NCBI RefSeq assembly: GCF_000237925.1
Contig: NW_017385994.1
Location: forward strand, 310,001-374,000
Direction: 5' to 3'
Source: Schistosoma mansoni
Taxonomy: Eukaryota > Platyhelminthes > Trematoda > Strigeidida > Schistosomatidae
DNA: 64,000 bases
Positions 10,618 to 23,397 of the stretch are shown in pieces (position 1 is the first letter of the stretch; the number at the start of each line of letters is the position of its first letter). A model generated the notes under the pieces. The model did not search any database and was not told the DNA's origin. It saw only the letters and a program-made list of their open reading frames with translations. Made by a program: the position numbers and the translations under genes.

Positions 10618-13600
10618 CATCATGAATGACTCCTGTAACCATGTTCCTATCAGAACACTTATTTCGTTGTCTCCATATTTCCTCTAAAATAACTTTCAAA
10701 TTATCCTATACGCTATCCGGACCAAAAGACATCCATTTGTGATATTGTATCTAATTTGTCCAATTTGTACTAAAATATAGTTAGTCTGTAGTAATTTTCT
10801 ATTCCGTTCTAATTATCGCAACTTATTCATATTGAAGTCAAAATACTCTCGGTTCTGTTTTAGTATTACTGTGAGTAACTATTCTGTTTGTCATCTACTT
10901 TTACACAATTGCTCAAATTCATTGAACTACAAACATGTTGACTAAAGAAATAAGCATTCATCTAGATGTCCCTGATATCGGTATTTCGCGTTAATTCATA
11001 TTCGAAATCGAATAATCAAATTAAGATTCCTAGATCAATCATTCTTCGTTCACCATATAAACAGGTTATTCAAATCATAAAACATACAATGCTTCGACAA
11101 TTCTTATATCACTTTATAAAATTATTAATAAATATCAAAATGACTATGAGCATCAAAGACGAAATACATCGGCATCTTCGTTATCAATATCTGTAAATTA
11201 CGGTGAATTGTATGTCACTCAACTGTAATCATTTGTCATTTGCATGAGATTTTGTAGATATCACCGTTACTCAATCATCATCACAGAACACACTATCCTT
11301 GATAGTCGATGCAAGCTTTGTGTATAATGTTAGTAAGATATAGTAAGGAATAATATCGTTTTAGAACAGATCCTCTACAAACATTGTTACATGTATGTAA
11401 ACATGAGAACGTATATGCCAACTAAGGAGTCAAGCAACACAATGATGTAGATTACACAATATGGGAGAGGAGAAAACATTTGTGTAAGCGAATGATAGAA
11501 ATAGGTATATATCTGGGAAATCGAACATTGAGAGGAAGGTACACTACGGAAGGTTCGTTTGTCAAGTAGCACTGTGAAGCAATAGAGAAGTTAAGAAACG
11601 ATGAAACCTTACTCACACGTAAACGAGATGATGTGGGATTGGTAATGTTGATGAATAAACACATAGACTGTTTGCATATCATTCAAGAAAACTGACTGTC
11701 GATTACTAGTACTATATATTACAGAAAAGTGCGAAGCCTAGAAAGTAAAGAAGGTTTACACATTGGGTTTCATTCATGAATTCGAATAAATTAGGAGCGA
11801 AAATTGATGAGGAATCACGCGAACTCATGATATCTGATGGATATGCCTGAGCTACACACAACTTCATTCGCATTGAAATATAACATGAAACCATACAACC
11901 AACAAGAGTGACAATGAACAATGAAAATCACAGGGATAACGAACTGTGAAGGTGGTTGTGAACACAAACCAAAAAGTCTCTCAATTTGAATACATCCTTC
12001 ATTACGCTTCAATTCATCAAGTATTACTGTTTCTTATGCACGTTATGTGAGGGATATGGTTGAGTGTCTGATCACAGACAACTTTCTGTTACTGTTCGAC
12101 CACGCGACATCACAGAAATAGTCTTCTGTTCAGTTCACTGACTATTCCGAATGACATGTGTTGCAAACATTTTCTTGAGTTGTGTATTAGTGCTTATAGA
12201 TGATCACCTCACGAGCTAGCAGTACAGCTCTATATTCTACCACCAAACTGGTCAACGTTTGCACACTGGAGTTTCTGTTAGTTTCGACGACGTCCGATTC
12301 AGATGTTCGTGCTTTATTCATCCTTGCTTAACCAGTGGTTCGAGTAAGAAATCTAAGCAAATTGCGAGAAGCTTGAATTGGTAAAACCGTGCATAGTTTT
12401 CGGAAATCATATGTATTTCAATACTTTTTCTCCTGACCCACACAAAACATGTAGGCCGGTCCACACGTCAACTAGATGTCTAATCGAATTCCATCAATAT
12501 CGTTTCTCGCTTATTAATAGCCACCTACAGTTCGATCTCGAGAATCCATGTGAGCACAGGACTTGACTCGACCAGACTAACCCAATCTATCATTGTCGAC
12601 ACGTTCATTTTATCAAGAGTCGAATGTTTGTATAGTAGACGAAGGGTCATGTTGGAAAACGATTAGCGAGTACAACCATGATGTAAATGAGTAGAGAAAC
12701 CACAATATAATAACACCACTGCTCCTTTGTGCATTTACCTCTCATTCCTCCATACTTTTCATGTTTTCTCACAGTTCATGTGTATCTTATTGTAGTCCAC
12801 GATTGTGAGTGTTCAACGTTGAATAAACAATGGTGAATCACTGTTTAATGGGTTCACCACATAGTCTTGGTTGGATTTGTGAAGTTGGTGAACGTTGTCC
12901 CGTTGGTTCGGCTTAGTTATGTTCGAGATATCTTTGAAAATGCATGATTTCTAATATATAATTTGTCAGTATATGATGTAGAGCTGGATTACTCTCATCG
13001 TTATCATAGCTTTTTCAAGACTGCTAAATGGGGACACTTTTCTCAGATATACACGAAAAATCAACCATACACCTATCACAAAATCAACATCTAACGACAC
13101 AACACCTCATGTCATCAAATACTCACACTCCACGTGTTATGTATTGATTGTAGACTACATCACAGTAAGAATATATATTCTGAGATTAGTTACAGAAACC
13201 AGGTTGGTGTACAGGTCTAGTCATATTGTTATAATAGTGTTCATCATTTCAAAAGACAAATCAGTGATCGTTTCGAGTGAACCCATCTGACAATACTGTC
13301 AATAATGTGAACTGTAAGATCTATACGGGACCCTAGTTACAGACTGAGTCATTTTAGAATACGACATTATTAGTGAAACACATATTTTCATTGTTAGCAT
13401 GGAACAGAATTTTTATTCCTCGGAATTCGTAACTTAACATTGATGGAATTCTCAATCATTGTCGGCTTATGAAAGATGAAATTGAACAGCTACGTCAGTC
13501 TAACATTCACTCATTTCTACTAGTTCAACATTTTTGAATATTGTCGAAATAGATGCTGTTCTGTTTGTATATTGGATATATTCAGGTAGGTCAAAATTCA

Positions 13601-13678
13601 AAATGAGTAACTTCTCCGAGTTCATACAAATCACTGTCATAATTGATGGAATGTTATGGATGGAATGAAATCGAAAGT
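10618..13678. other. downstream part of unit 1, no clear gene
   Basis: Three kilobases with only short frames. A frame at 11712-12012 on minus contains a hydrophobic stretch but lacks an ATG-led signal peptide, and frames at 10966-11196 (+) and 11387-11682 (-) have no motif. No AATAAA is found close behind the histidine stop. 13010-13678 is found only here, because unit 2 ends earlier. Confidence 0.45.
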
Positions 13679-15251
13679 GGTATGATAACGATATGTGAAT
13701 ACCGTTTAAACATGACGAAATATCCTTCGATCTCTCAACATCATATACTCACTATGAAGTGTTGTGAGGAAGCATTGACGTAAACAAACTACAAAGTAAT
13801 ACAGATTCGACATTTCACTGTTCATCTGATGTCAACTGGATAGAAATTTTGCACATTAAATGTAGTGTTTCACTCACAACTTCCTCATCACATCCCTCTT
13901 GTTGACAATGTTTGCAAGTAGATCTCAGTCATTCAACCACGATGCACCTATTGTTGTAGAAAGAATCTGTTCAGATATTGTGATATATGTGATTGAGTTT
14001 CATCTCAAAATATATTGAAATCAATGCTGAGTTTTGATGGGAAATCACACAGTTAGTTCAGAGTTGAATCTTGTTGATGGAAACCAATGTTATTTCTTTC
14101 GAAGAGTCCAACTTCACGATTGATATAGGCGTGAAACCAGAGTTCAAGAACATAAGTATTTGTCTAAAGGGCAGTTACTTCATTTGAGGAGCACAAACAG
14201 AAATTGGTCACAAACTCAACTCGTGAGGAATCTGGGGCGAATAACGCCTCTGTATATCTGGAAAGAGAAAGGCATCCTGTAATAATAACACTTAGCGTAA
14301 TGACAATATACGATAGTGTAAATGACAGCTAATAATTGTATCGAATGTGAACAACAGTTTATCAACAACCAGAATTAGAACTAAGAGTACACAAATCTGG
14401 GAAGTGTCGCGCTTAAACAAAGATCCAAGGAATATACAAAACTGAGAATAACTTTCACAGGCGTTTCGACGAAGGAGTTGTAATAGCAAATACAGGTAAT
14501 GTCATGAGTGTATGTAAGTGCTTTAAGATATTACACAACAAATAAACTTGCGTTATTGTGATAATTTTGAAGCATGTGAATTACGGAATAATCTAGTAAT
14601 CCCAGAAACAACGCAATTTAATCAAAAAGTATTAGATGAACACGGACGAATGTCCTGTATTTGGAATTCAAAATCAAAACAGTTTTCAATACAAGGAAAT
14701 CATTGATTCATATGAACACCTCATCCGCCACAGCCCTAAATTTCAGTGTAAGCGTCTGTAATCGATTGTACGTCTTCGTCTTAAGTTCATTCTGTGTCTG
14801 TCTGACATTGTATTCGTTATAGACTCTGTATTATAAAGAATGCACTCGTTAGTATTAGAATTAACAACCGAAATTGGAACAGACTCACATGATTCCTGCA
14901 ATTGTATACAATCATCATGTCGGTTGTGTAGTGAAACCACTGTTATTTAGAATTTTCATCATAGACTTTCCAACACTACCCTCTTCCACGAAATAATGTT
15001 GGGTCCTTACTTCGCAATGTGACAACCAATATGACGTTCCCAATTTGCATTATCTTCTCAAATCTCACGCTGCGATTAATCTATGTGAGTATTTGGGGAT
15101 ACACACCGATATATAATTTGAGGTATTCCATCATGTGAATTTGACTTGCATAAAGATTATGACACATATTCTTTTTGTTATTCATATTAGAATGCACAGA
15201 TAGATATGCATTGATATGTGTAATTAACACATGTGCTTCATCTAGGCTTGA

Positions 15252-16436
15252 TTAACTTGCGAAACAATCGGATGGAAAACATGCATATGCATTATACTCA
15301 TTAGGATAATCTTGGACTTTATTTGGATTCTCTGCCTGTGCAAACTCCATATCTGGGCAAACTGATTCTCTGATTGCCTCAGGAAAACTTTCTATTCCCT
15401 CTGATTCACCATACCACTGACTAGGGATTCTACTCAACAAACATTGTTCGTGAGAATATCCAACATCTGATATAATAACATCAGAAATGTGACTACAATT
15501 CCACTCATTCGGAACATATTTGTCACATTCATTAGGAATACCACTAGAGATAAATTTATTTTGAGGAATATTGACACTTGATATGATATCAGAATTTGAT
15601 TTTTCTGAAATATTTCCCTCAAATTTATTAAGAGTTTCATTAGAGAATAACGGATCATTAGGAAAATCAGCATCTACCAAAACTCAATCCGGTTTTTGAC
15701 CAAGATTCCACTCATTCAAGATATTATTCTCAGAGTTATAAGAAATTTCATCAGAAATATGTGAATTATTACGACGAACCATGTCTGGTACAATAACACG
15801 ATAGATCCGATAAGAAGTTGGTTGATTAGAAATTTTTTCTCACAATGATTCTGGGTTTTATTCAACTCTGGACTGTTATGTGACGTTAGATCGCTTCTAG
15901 AAGTCTTGGATAAAGATAGGTGATCACTGGGAACATGCAACTTAATAGGATCACAATAGCAAATTTTAGCATAAGTTTCAGCGAAACGAACCATGGTATT
16001 ACAAACTGACTGAATGTGTCCAGTTTTACCACATTTAAAGCATTTAGAATTACGAAATACACATGAATTAAACGAGTGAAACTTGCCCTAGAACAAGCAT
16101 TTGCCAAACTTGTGCTCATCTTCGTGAACTGTTATCTGAATAACCTTCATTACTTGTTGGGATGTGATGACGTAGTGAAGTAGTGGAATTCCTGATGTTC
16201 TGACGAGTCATTTCATCGAATTTTTCTCCTTTAACGCATTCGAAATTTGTATACTTTACATGGTCCAGTAGTGGTTGCTTGAGAGTTGCGTAAGGGAGTG
16301 AAATCTGTTTGTCTGGAAATGCCAACGTCTTTATTAAGCTGTATGCTTCTTTCCCGATGAATGTAAGGAAGTGAGCCACAAAATTAAAATCCTCAGTATC
16401 TTCCGTGGTCATATTCCAGATTTCGAACCTCTCCAT
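15252..16436 (-). pseudogene. Gypsy-type gag remnant, unit 2
   Basis: Copy of 5902-7086 with the same stops and frameshifts, so the element was already dead before the unit was duplicated. Zinc knuckle at 16042-16001. Flanked by the same LTR-like direct repeats at 14555-15050 and 16500-16670. Confidence 0.8.
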
Positions 16437-17560
16437 GTAATCCCCAAATCATCAAAATCTGAATCTATATCCAGCCGTTCCATCACAAGCTCAATCGCAA
16501 CGCCAATGTGATAATTTGAAGTATTTGAATTATGGTATAAACTAGTAATCCCAGAAACAACACAATTTAATCAAGAAGTATTAGATGAGCACGAAAGAAT
16601 GTCCTGCATTTGGAATTCAAAATCAAAACAGTCATCAATACAAGGAAATCATTGATTCATATAAACACCGCAGTTATACCAAACGCCTACAAATTGTTAG
16701 CAATAGAACTGATCACTGAATATTGACAAGTAGTAGTATACAGCAATACACAAAATACAGGTTGGATGAGGAGGGAATGGAGACAGAAAGTGGAAACCGA
16801 CTCAACAATAACACTCATCATTTCCTCACTTCTCCGTTGATTTATCAACTGACCGACTATGGTGTCAAACACAATTCCCAATATCAACCATCTAATCAAC
16901 ATCAATCGTTATGATCTCTGTCAATCAGTCCCATCAACTAAATAACAAATAAAATGGTTCACTGACATCAACACTCTAATCCCAGTTAAGTCAATCCATT
17001 TACATGAAACTATGAAACTGTCAAACATTCAGATGTATGTTAGTTACATAAAGTGTTCAACTTACACATTGTACTATCTGAGATATTTGCACTTCAGTGA
17101 CGTACTTTGTACATCCGGATTATGACTGACGATGAGAGGAAACTTGGGTGGCAACAGACAGACATGGTTCGTATGGTTCATCTAGCTTATTCTGATTTGT
17201 AAATGAAGAATTTTTGTATTCAGGATTATTTATTTGGTTGTTCAGTTAAATAGACTGTGAATTATTTTGTTCCTGATCACTCTGAGTGCAATTACGAACA
17301 GCAAGTTATTATTGAGATCGAGAAGACCAAGTCCATTATTCTGTGTGGACTTAGACATCATTGAAACAATGACGTGACATCCCACTGTATCTATCAATTC
17401 AAATGTGGGTATGTGGACACAAATACATAGGGAAGAGTTGTAGTATCAGTTTATATGTTAAGCCGGTATACTTTATTCTAGCTTCTGGCCAAGCCAATTT
17501 GCCTGTCCATTATGAGTCATATTTTGATCTTGTTAATTATTCGCTTATTAACCTTGACTA

Positions 17561-18228
17561 CTTTTTATATGAGCGTATATGTGTGCACACTTCGTATCTC
17601 ATCCATCATATGTCCGTCGTTCATTTTTGTCTGCTATGAATACTGATTAACGCTTGCTTGAAACGAGTTGGCTTCCCCGCCATCTCCAATACGCATTAAT
17701 GTTGCTTCATTCTCGAGTTGGCTTATCAGCCATCTCCAATACGTATCATGTATGCTTCGCTCGCTTACACTTGCTCATGTGCTCACAGCTTTTTGATCTG
17801 CATCATTTATCAATAAAAATGTAGTTGCCGCTTCCCTTTGTCTTCTGATTTTATACACCGTTAAGATTGGTATAATAACGTTATCGAAGTGAACTATTAA
17901 TGAAGCATGGCACTACAACTTTTTATATGAGCGTATATGTGTGCACACTTCGTATCTTATTAATCATATGTCTGTCATTCATTTTTGTCTGACTATAAAT
18001 ACTCAGTAATGCTTGCTCATAGCGAGTTGGCTTCCTCGCCATCTCCAATGCATCTTATTTATGCTTCGCTCGCTAACATTTGCTCATGTGCTTATAACCT
18101 TCTGGTCTGCATCAGTTATCAATAAAAATGTAGTTGCCGCTTCCCTTTGCCTTCTGATATTATGCAACGTTAAGACTTGTATTATAACGGTTAATCGAGG
18201 TGAACTACTAACGAAGCAGGGCACTACA
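17561..18228. repeat. 358-bp imperfect tandem repeat, unit 2
   Basis: Same structure and breakpoints as 8211-8878, offset 9,350. Confidence 0.7.
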
Positions 18229-18804
18229 GAGTAACCAAACAATCCAACCGAGGTTGACAAACATGTTCGTCAATGGCTACATAGTCAGTTAGCGTCAAAT
18301 GCTTCGACGAACCCAGAGATCAGAAAACCATCCTATCCGGTAGCAAAATACAATTGAAATAGGCTGAAGGACTGAATGTGAACTGCTTTGTATGGAGATT
18401 GTCAAGGGTGTTCTGTCAAGTTCCTAGAAATCAGGGCCACTAGGAAATTCAATCCTGCATTTATGTGCAAAAACTAACGTTTTCGGAACATGCCTATATG
18501 GATAACTTAGGGTAGTGTATAGTTGTGGTGTTCCTCTTAAACTTGGTGAACAATGAAAAGGTGATCAGTATATTCACAACCTGAAAAAAAGGGCTGGAAT
18601 CGCGAGTCACATGCTCAAGGATTTTGAACAATCCACAAAGTACAATGGAAGCGAATAGTTCACACACGATCGGAAGAAAACATATGTGCCTCAAGTGGGT
18701 CTATGAACATTCATTGGTCATTAGAACACAAGTGATTATCATGATTGATTTGACTGATTTATTACGTGACTTTCTTAACCTATTTTCCATTGACCTCGTT
18801 GCCA

Positions 18805-18812
18805 TATAAATA
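18805..18812 (+). promoter_or_regulatory. TATA box of histidine-rich gene 2
   Basis: TATAAATA with the same spacing to the 5'UTR donor (18896) and ATG (19028) as in unit 1. Confidence 0.6.
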
Positions 18813-19027
18813 CATGTGTATTTAAATGACACCTCGATTGGCAACTCCCACTAACATTATCGTGTAGTGGAAGATAAACATTCAGAGTGAGGAGAGTAAG
18901 TTGTGAATTTTCTGTAACTTACGTGGTGCTATTACTACTCTACTACATTTACTCTGATTAATACACATGAACTCAACAACAAAGATTTACTGACTACTAA
19001 CAGGTCAAAAATTCTCTTTCTTTCAGA

Positions 19028-19967
19028 ATGGCAATGAGACTCATCGTCTTACTACTACTCAGTGTGTTCGTCTTCGAACACCGAATGGTCGAAACCTTAT
19101 CAGTCTCCTCACCTAGTGAAGGTAAGTTAGTGTTTTGTTGAGATATGTGAGGGTAAGTACCAACTGAAAAGTCTCTCAACTTTAATGCATCCTTCATCGC
19201 GCTTCAATTCATCAAGTATTACTGTTTCTTATGCACGTTGTGTGAGGGATATGGTTGAGTGTCCGATCACAGACAACTTTCTGTTACTGTTCGACCACGC
19301 GACATCACAGAAATAGTCTTCTGTTCAGTTCACTGACTATTCCGAATGACATGTGTTGCAAACATTTTCTTGAGTTGTGTATTAGTGCTTATAGATGATC
19401 ACCTCACGAGCTAGCAGTACAGCTCTATATCCAACCACCAAATAGGTCAATATCTTCGTACTCTCAATTGTGTTTGTTTATGCTCCCACATATTTCATTC
19501 ATCAATATTTGCCTGACATGATGTCTTCTTGTGTTACAGGACCGATCGTCACTGTCACTGAGCAAGTGCAACTGGATAATGTGACAAAGGATTCTGAGAG
19601 TGGATATGGAAGTGAAGATATAGATACGACACCCAGTCCGACTGAAAATAATCACACTGATGCAAGTGTGTTACAGGTTGTTGACGGTGATAATGCCACA
19701 CAATCACAATTGCTTCATGGACATTACCGCCACCATCACGGCCACCATGGATGCCATAGACACCACAAACATCACCATCACCATCATCGTCATTATGGAC
19801 ATCATCACCACGGTCACCGTCACCACCATCATCATCACGGATATCACCATCACGGTCACCGTCACCACCATCATCATCACGGTCATCATCATGACTATGG
19901 TCATCACCACCATCATCATCACGGATATCACCATCACGGTCATCATCACCATCATGGACACTGTTAA
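19028..19967 (+). CDS. secreted histidine-rich protein, copy 2 (2 coding exons)
   Basis: Exons 19028-19121 and 19540-19967, joined in phase 1, encode 173 aa with the same signal peptide, three N-glycosylation sequons and His-rich C-terminal half as copy 1. The visible protein change is Thr34 to Ile just after the splice join (GPIVTVTEQ). The acceptor is TTACAG, closer to consensus than TTATAG in copy 1, so this copy may splice better. Promoter, 5'UTR intron and downstream flank are duplicated as well, so both genes should be expressed under the same control. Both copies are intact, unlike the third (25466-25899), which argues that the two full genes are kept by selection or are very young. 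Confidence 0.8.
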
Positions 19968-20829
19968 CATCATGAATGACTCCTGTAACCATGTTCCTAT
20001 CAGAACACTTATTTCGTTGTCTCCATATTTCCTCTAAAATAACTTTCAAATTATCCTATACGCTATCCGGACCAAAAGACATCCATTTGTGATACTGTAT
20101 CTAATTTGTCCAATTTGTACTAAAATATAGTTAGTCTGTAGTAATTTTCTATTCCGTTCTAATTATCGCAACTTATTCATATTGAAGTCAAAATACTCTC
20201 GGTTCTGTTTTAGTATTACTGTGAGTAACTATTCTGTTTGTCATCTACTTTTACACAATTGCTCAAATTCATTGAACTACAAACATGTTGACTAAAGAAA
20301 TAAGCATTCATCTAGATGTCCCTGATATCGGTATTTCGCGTTAATTCATATTCGAAATCGAATAATCAAATTAAGATTCCTAGATCAATCATTCTTCGTT
20401 CACCATATAAACAGGTTATTCAAATCATAAAACATACAATGCTTCGACAATTCTTATATCACTTTATAAAATTATTAATAAATATCAAAATGACTATGAG
20501 CATCAAAGACGAAATACATCGGCATCTTCGTTATCAATATCTGTAAATTACGGTGAATTGTATGTCACTCAACTGTAATCATTTGTCATTTGCATGAGAT
20601 TTTGTAGATATCACCGTTACTCAATCATCATCACAGAACACACTATCCTTGATAGTCGATGCAAGCTTTGTGTATAATGTTAGTAAGATATAGTAGGGAA
20701 TAATATCGTTTTAGAACAGATCCTCTACAAACATTGTTACATGTATGTAAACATGAGAACGTATATGCCAACTAAGGAGTCAAGCAACACAATGATGTAG
20801 ATTACACAATATGGGAGAGGAGAAAACAT

Positions 20830-21045
20830 TTGTGTAAGCGAATGATAGAAATAGGTATATATCTGGGAAATCGAACATTGAGAGGAAGGTACACTACGGA
20901 AGGTTCGTTTGTAAAGAAGCACTGTGAAGCAATAGAGAAGTTAGGAAACGATGAAACCTTACTCACACGTAAACGAGATGATGTGGGATTGGTAATGTTG
21001 ATGAATAAACACATAGACTGTTTGCATATCATTCAAGAAAACTGA
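20830..21045 (+). other. open frame intact only in unit 2
   Basis: 71 codons (starting MCKRMIEIGIYLGNRTLRGR, ending CLHIIQEN) are open here. In unit 1 (11480-11695) and the inverted copy (about 3200-3415) the same frame is cut by TAG at the codon after GSFVK. No signal peptide, splice signal or family match can be seen. It could be a chance frame or a remnant of a terminal exon. Confidence 0.2.
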
Positions 21046-21491
21046 CTGTCGATTACTAGTACTATATATTACAGAAAAGTGCGAAGCCTAGAAAGTAAAG
21101 AAGGTTTACACATTGGGTTTCATTCATGAATTCGAATAAATTAGGAGCGAAAATTGATGAGGAATCACGCGAACCCGTGATATCTGATGGATATGCCTGA
21201 GCTACCATCAACTTCATTCGCATTGAAATATAACATGCAACCATACAACCAACAAGAGTGACAAGAATTAATGAAAATCACAGAGATAACGAAGTTTATT
21301 GATTATTTTGACCTCTTGATTTTTGCTATTTCATTTCATTTCTGACTCTTCTTGATCTTAAATTATTTATTGCAGTCGAAATCCATCTATTTTCAATGTT
21401 GTTTATTCATAATACTACTCTCAACTCTACTGTTGATATAATTCACTGATCTGTCTAAGACATTTTTCCTCTAACTTCACATGATTTTCGC

Positions 21492-21497
21492 TTTATT
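21492..21497 (-). promoter_or_regulatory. polyadenylation signal of the 21609-23001 gene
   Basis: AATAAA on the minus strand, about 112 bases past the stop codon at 21609-21611, a normal position for a 3'-end signal. Confidence 0.5.
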
Positions 21498-21608
21498 ATA
21501 AAGAGTTTCTAATTTAATTATTATTATTAAATTTTTTAAAACATTTCACAAAAATAATTATGAGTACAACAGTTCTCGCACCATATTTCTTTCTAATTCA
21601 CCAGACCA

Positions 21609-23001
21609 CTAGCACCGTTTCTTGCGCGAACCATCATCATGTGATTGTTTTTCTTTGGAAATATTCTTTGTCTTGTTTATCCCATTTCGCTTTTTGTTTT
21701 TGCTGCTATCATCACAGGATTTTGAGTCTTCTGTATCGTCACTGTTTCGAATTCTTGTGTATTCTACGATTTCTTTAAGAAAGTGAGTTAGAAAAAATGT
21801 AAAAATATAGATAGAACACATTGCAACTTGATCGATATCATTCGATCAGCATCAAGAAGGACTTGACACGCATGACAGTGAACACCCCCTAGTGATCAAC
21901 CATTTGTGATAGAACATATTGTAGATAATTTCTTTATTGTCAGTAATTGTGGCGCGTCTGTAAAATATTTCAGATAGAGGACTCGACAGCGTACTATCAA
22001 ATATGAAGATTTCTATCACAACTCAGTAAATATACGATCTGTAAGAGTATGCTCCAATCAAGAAGGCGGAAATGTCAGAATATACCAACTATCTAGTACG
22101 ATATATGGGAAATTCTTATTCTTGAGTTACTGTGAATATTACTTCTCGATTACCATTTCTACAATAAAGATTACATCGACGTTAGAAATCGATTGTCGAG
22201 GTTTCACCAAATATCAGACCATTAGTGATTCTTGGTCTTATTTTTAGTTAGATCGAAATACTATGAGACTAATCACAATATTCATTCCTAATGAATTGTG
22301 TGTACAGTTGATAGCCCAAGTGATCATGACGTGTTGTTTCTATTTGAGCTCAACTTCATGGTTTCATGTCATACAGTGAACGTTGGTCAGTTGTGCTTTG
22401 CAGCAGAATACAACGTCTGTGGAGAATCCTACTCAGGTTTCCTATTTACCAGCATTTACTACACTGTTTCTATGCTACCTGGACCTGACACAATGAGAAT
22501 TAGTTCAAGTGCACGAAATACGATCATCAAGGTTCTTAATACAGTGTGCCAGTGAAAAGTCGTAGAATGGGAAGTCCATGTTGTGTCAATCAAAAAGTTC
22601 ATAGTGAAAAATCCATGTGAATGGTCGACAAATTGTTTTGACTTCTAGATTTTAGTCATGTTTGTGTATAAAAGTGAGTGCTTATGCATGTGATTCGGTT
22701 CAGCCTAGTAAACTACAACCTCCACACTTAGTCTTCTCATTTCATAGTTGGATCGAGCTTGCCTATAGGAAGTTTGTGTATCAGTATTTGTCTTGGATAC
22801 CGCACACCATAACAGTCATGTGAATGATGTTTATTCACTTTAAATAAATGATGTTTGAATTAAGTTTACTTTAATAGATTTTGTAAACACACGCTAAGTG
22901 AAACAGATCAACTTACCATCATCATCATTCTCCTCTGCCTTGACTCCTTCGAATAGCACCAACGATAATAAGGTGACTATTATTAATTTCATTTGTGACA
23001 T
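21609..23001 (-). CDS. small secreted Lys/Asp/Ser-rich protein, MEG-like
   Basis: Exon 1 codes from 23001 to 22917: MSQMKLIIVTLLSLVLFEGV and then KAEENDDD, a clear signal peptide followed by an acidic stretch, ending in phase 1 at GTAAGT. On the same strand an exon at 21772-21609 begins in the matching phase after TTTCTTAAAG, with a good pyrimidine tract and a CTAAC branch-like site, and reads EIVEYTRIRNSDDTEDSKSC to a stop at RKKRC. Joined they give 82 aa: secreted, hydrophilic, two Cys, sequons NKT and NIS. Further micro-exons may lie in the 1.1-kb intron; a 9-nt candidate is at 22431-22439 (acceptor GTGTAG, donor GTAAAT), which would keep the frame. A TATA box at 23169-23178 and AATAAA at 21492 bracket it. 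The build matches schistosome MEGs; I do not recognise the member. Confidence 0.65.
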
Positions 23002-23168
23002 GATATAGTTTCGAGTCAAGTGGTTAGTAAATATGATACCGATTCTGAAACATAAACAATACATCTAGCTCATAGAAGTACCTGAATCTCCCTCACAAAT
23101 TCTTATACACTTTCAAGTAAATGCTGGAAACACACACAACTTACATTGAAGTCAAAACTCAATTTCGG

Positions 23169-23178
23169 CTTTTATATA
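23169..23178 (-). promoter_or_regulatory. TATA box, minus strand
   Basis: TATATAAAAG on the minus strand, 168 bases upstream of the ATG at 23001. A donor (GTAAGTTGTG at 23144) and acceptor (TTTCAG ending 23045) between them suggest a 100-nt 5'UTR intron, as in the histidine-rich genes, though the first UTR exon would then be only a few bases if this TATA sets the start. Confidence 0.5.
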
Positions 23179-23397
23179 CACAATGATTCAAGTAAAATTC
23201 GATGTTTCATTTGATAGACAAAATGATGAATGAAAAATGTTTAGATTTTTGACAATCCTTTGAATCTCATCACTTTCATCTATTATGTTCAATTTTCAAA
23301 GTTTGTCAATCGAGTCGTTTCAATGTTTAACAGTCAATTAGATAATTCAAATTCCGTCTTCTCATTTTGTCTTCTCATATTTCACAGACAATGATGG

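Larger units (their letters stand above)
4329..13678 (+). repeat. tandem unit 1 (9,350 bp)
   Basis: Every landmark in this block recurs exactly 9,350 bases further on: the gag remnant (5902 and 15252), the SP exon (9678 and 19028), the His exon (10190 and 19540), and the block start (4331 and 13681, reading GGTATGATAACG). The two units differ by scattered single bases only, so the duplication is recent or kept homogeneous. Order within the unit: unassigned 0.9 kb, LTR-like repeat, gag remnant on minus, LTR-like repeat, unassigned 0.9 kb, a 358-bp tandem repeat, TATA box and histidine-rich gene on plus, then 3 kb without an evident gene. Confidence 0.9.
13679..21285 (+). repeat. tandem unit 2 (truncated)
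   Basis: Direct copy of 4329-11935, offset exactly 9,350. Identity ends at about 21285 (CACAGAGATAACGAA, then unrelated A+T-rich sequence), so the last 1.7 kb of the unit is missing. Single-base differences to unit 1 are few; notable ones are the intron acceptor (ACAG instead of ATAG), one Thr-to-Ile change in the protein, and repair of a stop in the small frame at 20830-21045. Confidence 0.9.

Noticed and set aside
10310-10687. Thr/Ile-rich 125-codon plus frame over the same exon
   Set aside because: Frame-shifted shadow of the His codons.
10205-10699. 164-codon Asp/Gly-rich minus-strand frame across the histidine exon (also 19555-20049 and 25481-26065)
   Set aside because: It is the antisense of CAT/CAC histidine codons, which read as Asp/Met/Val-rich on the other strand. 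No promoter or splice signal for it. Its upstream end in the third copy is MULE flank.
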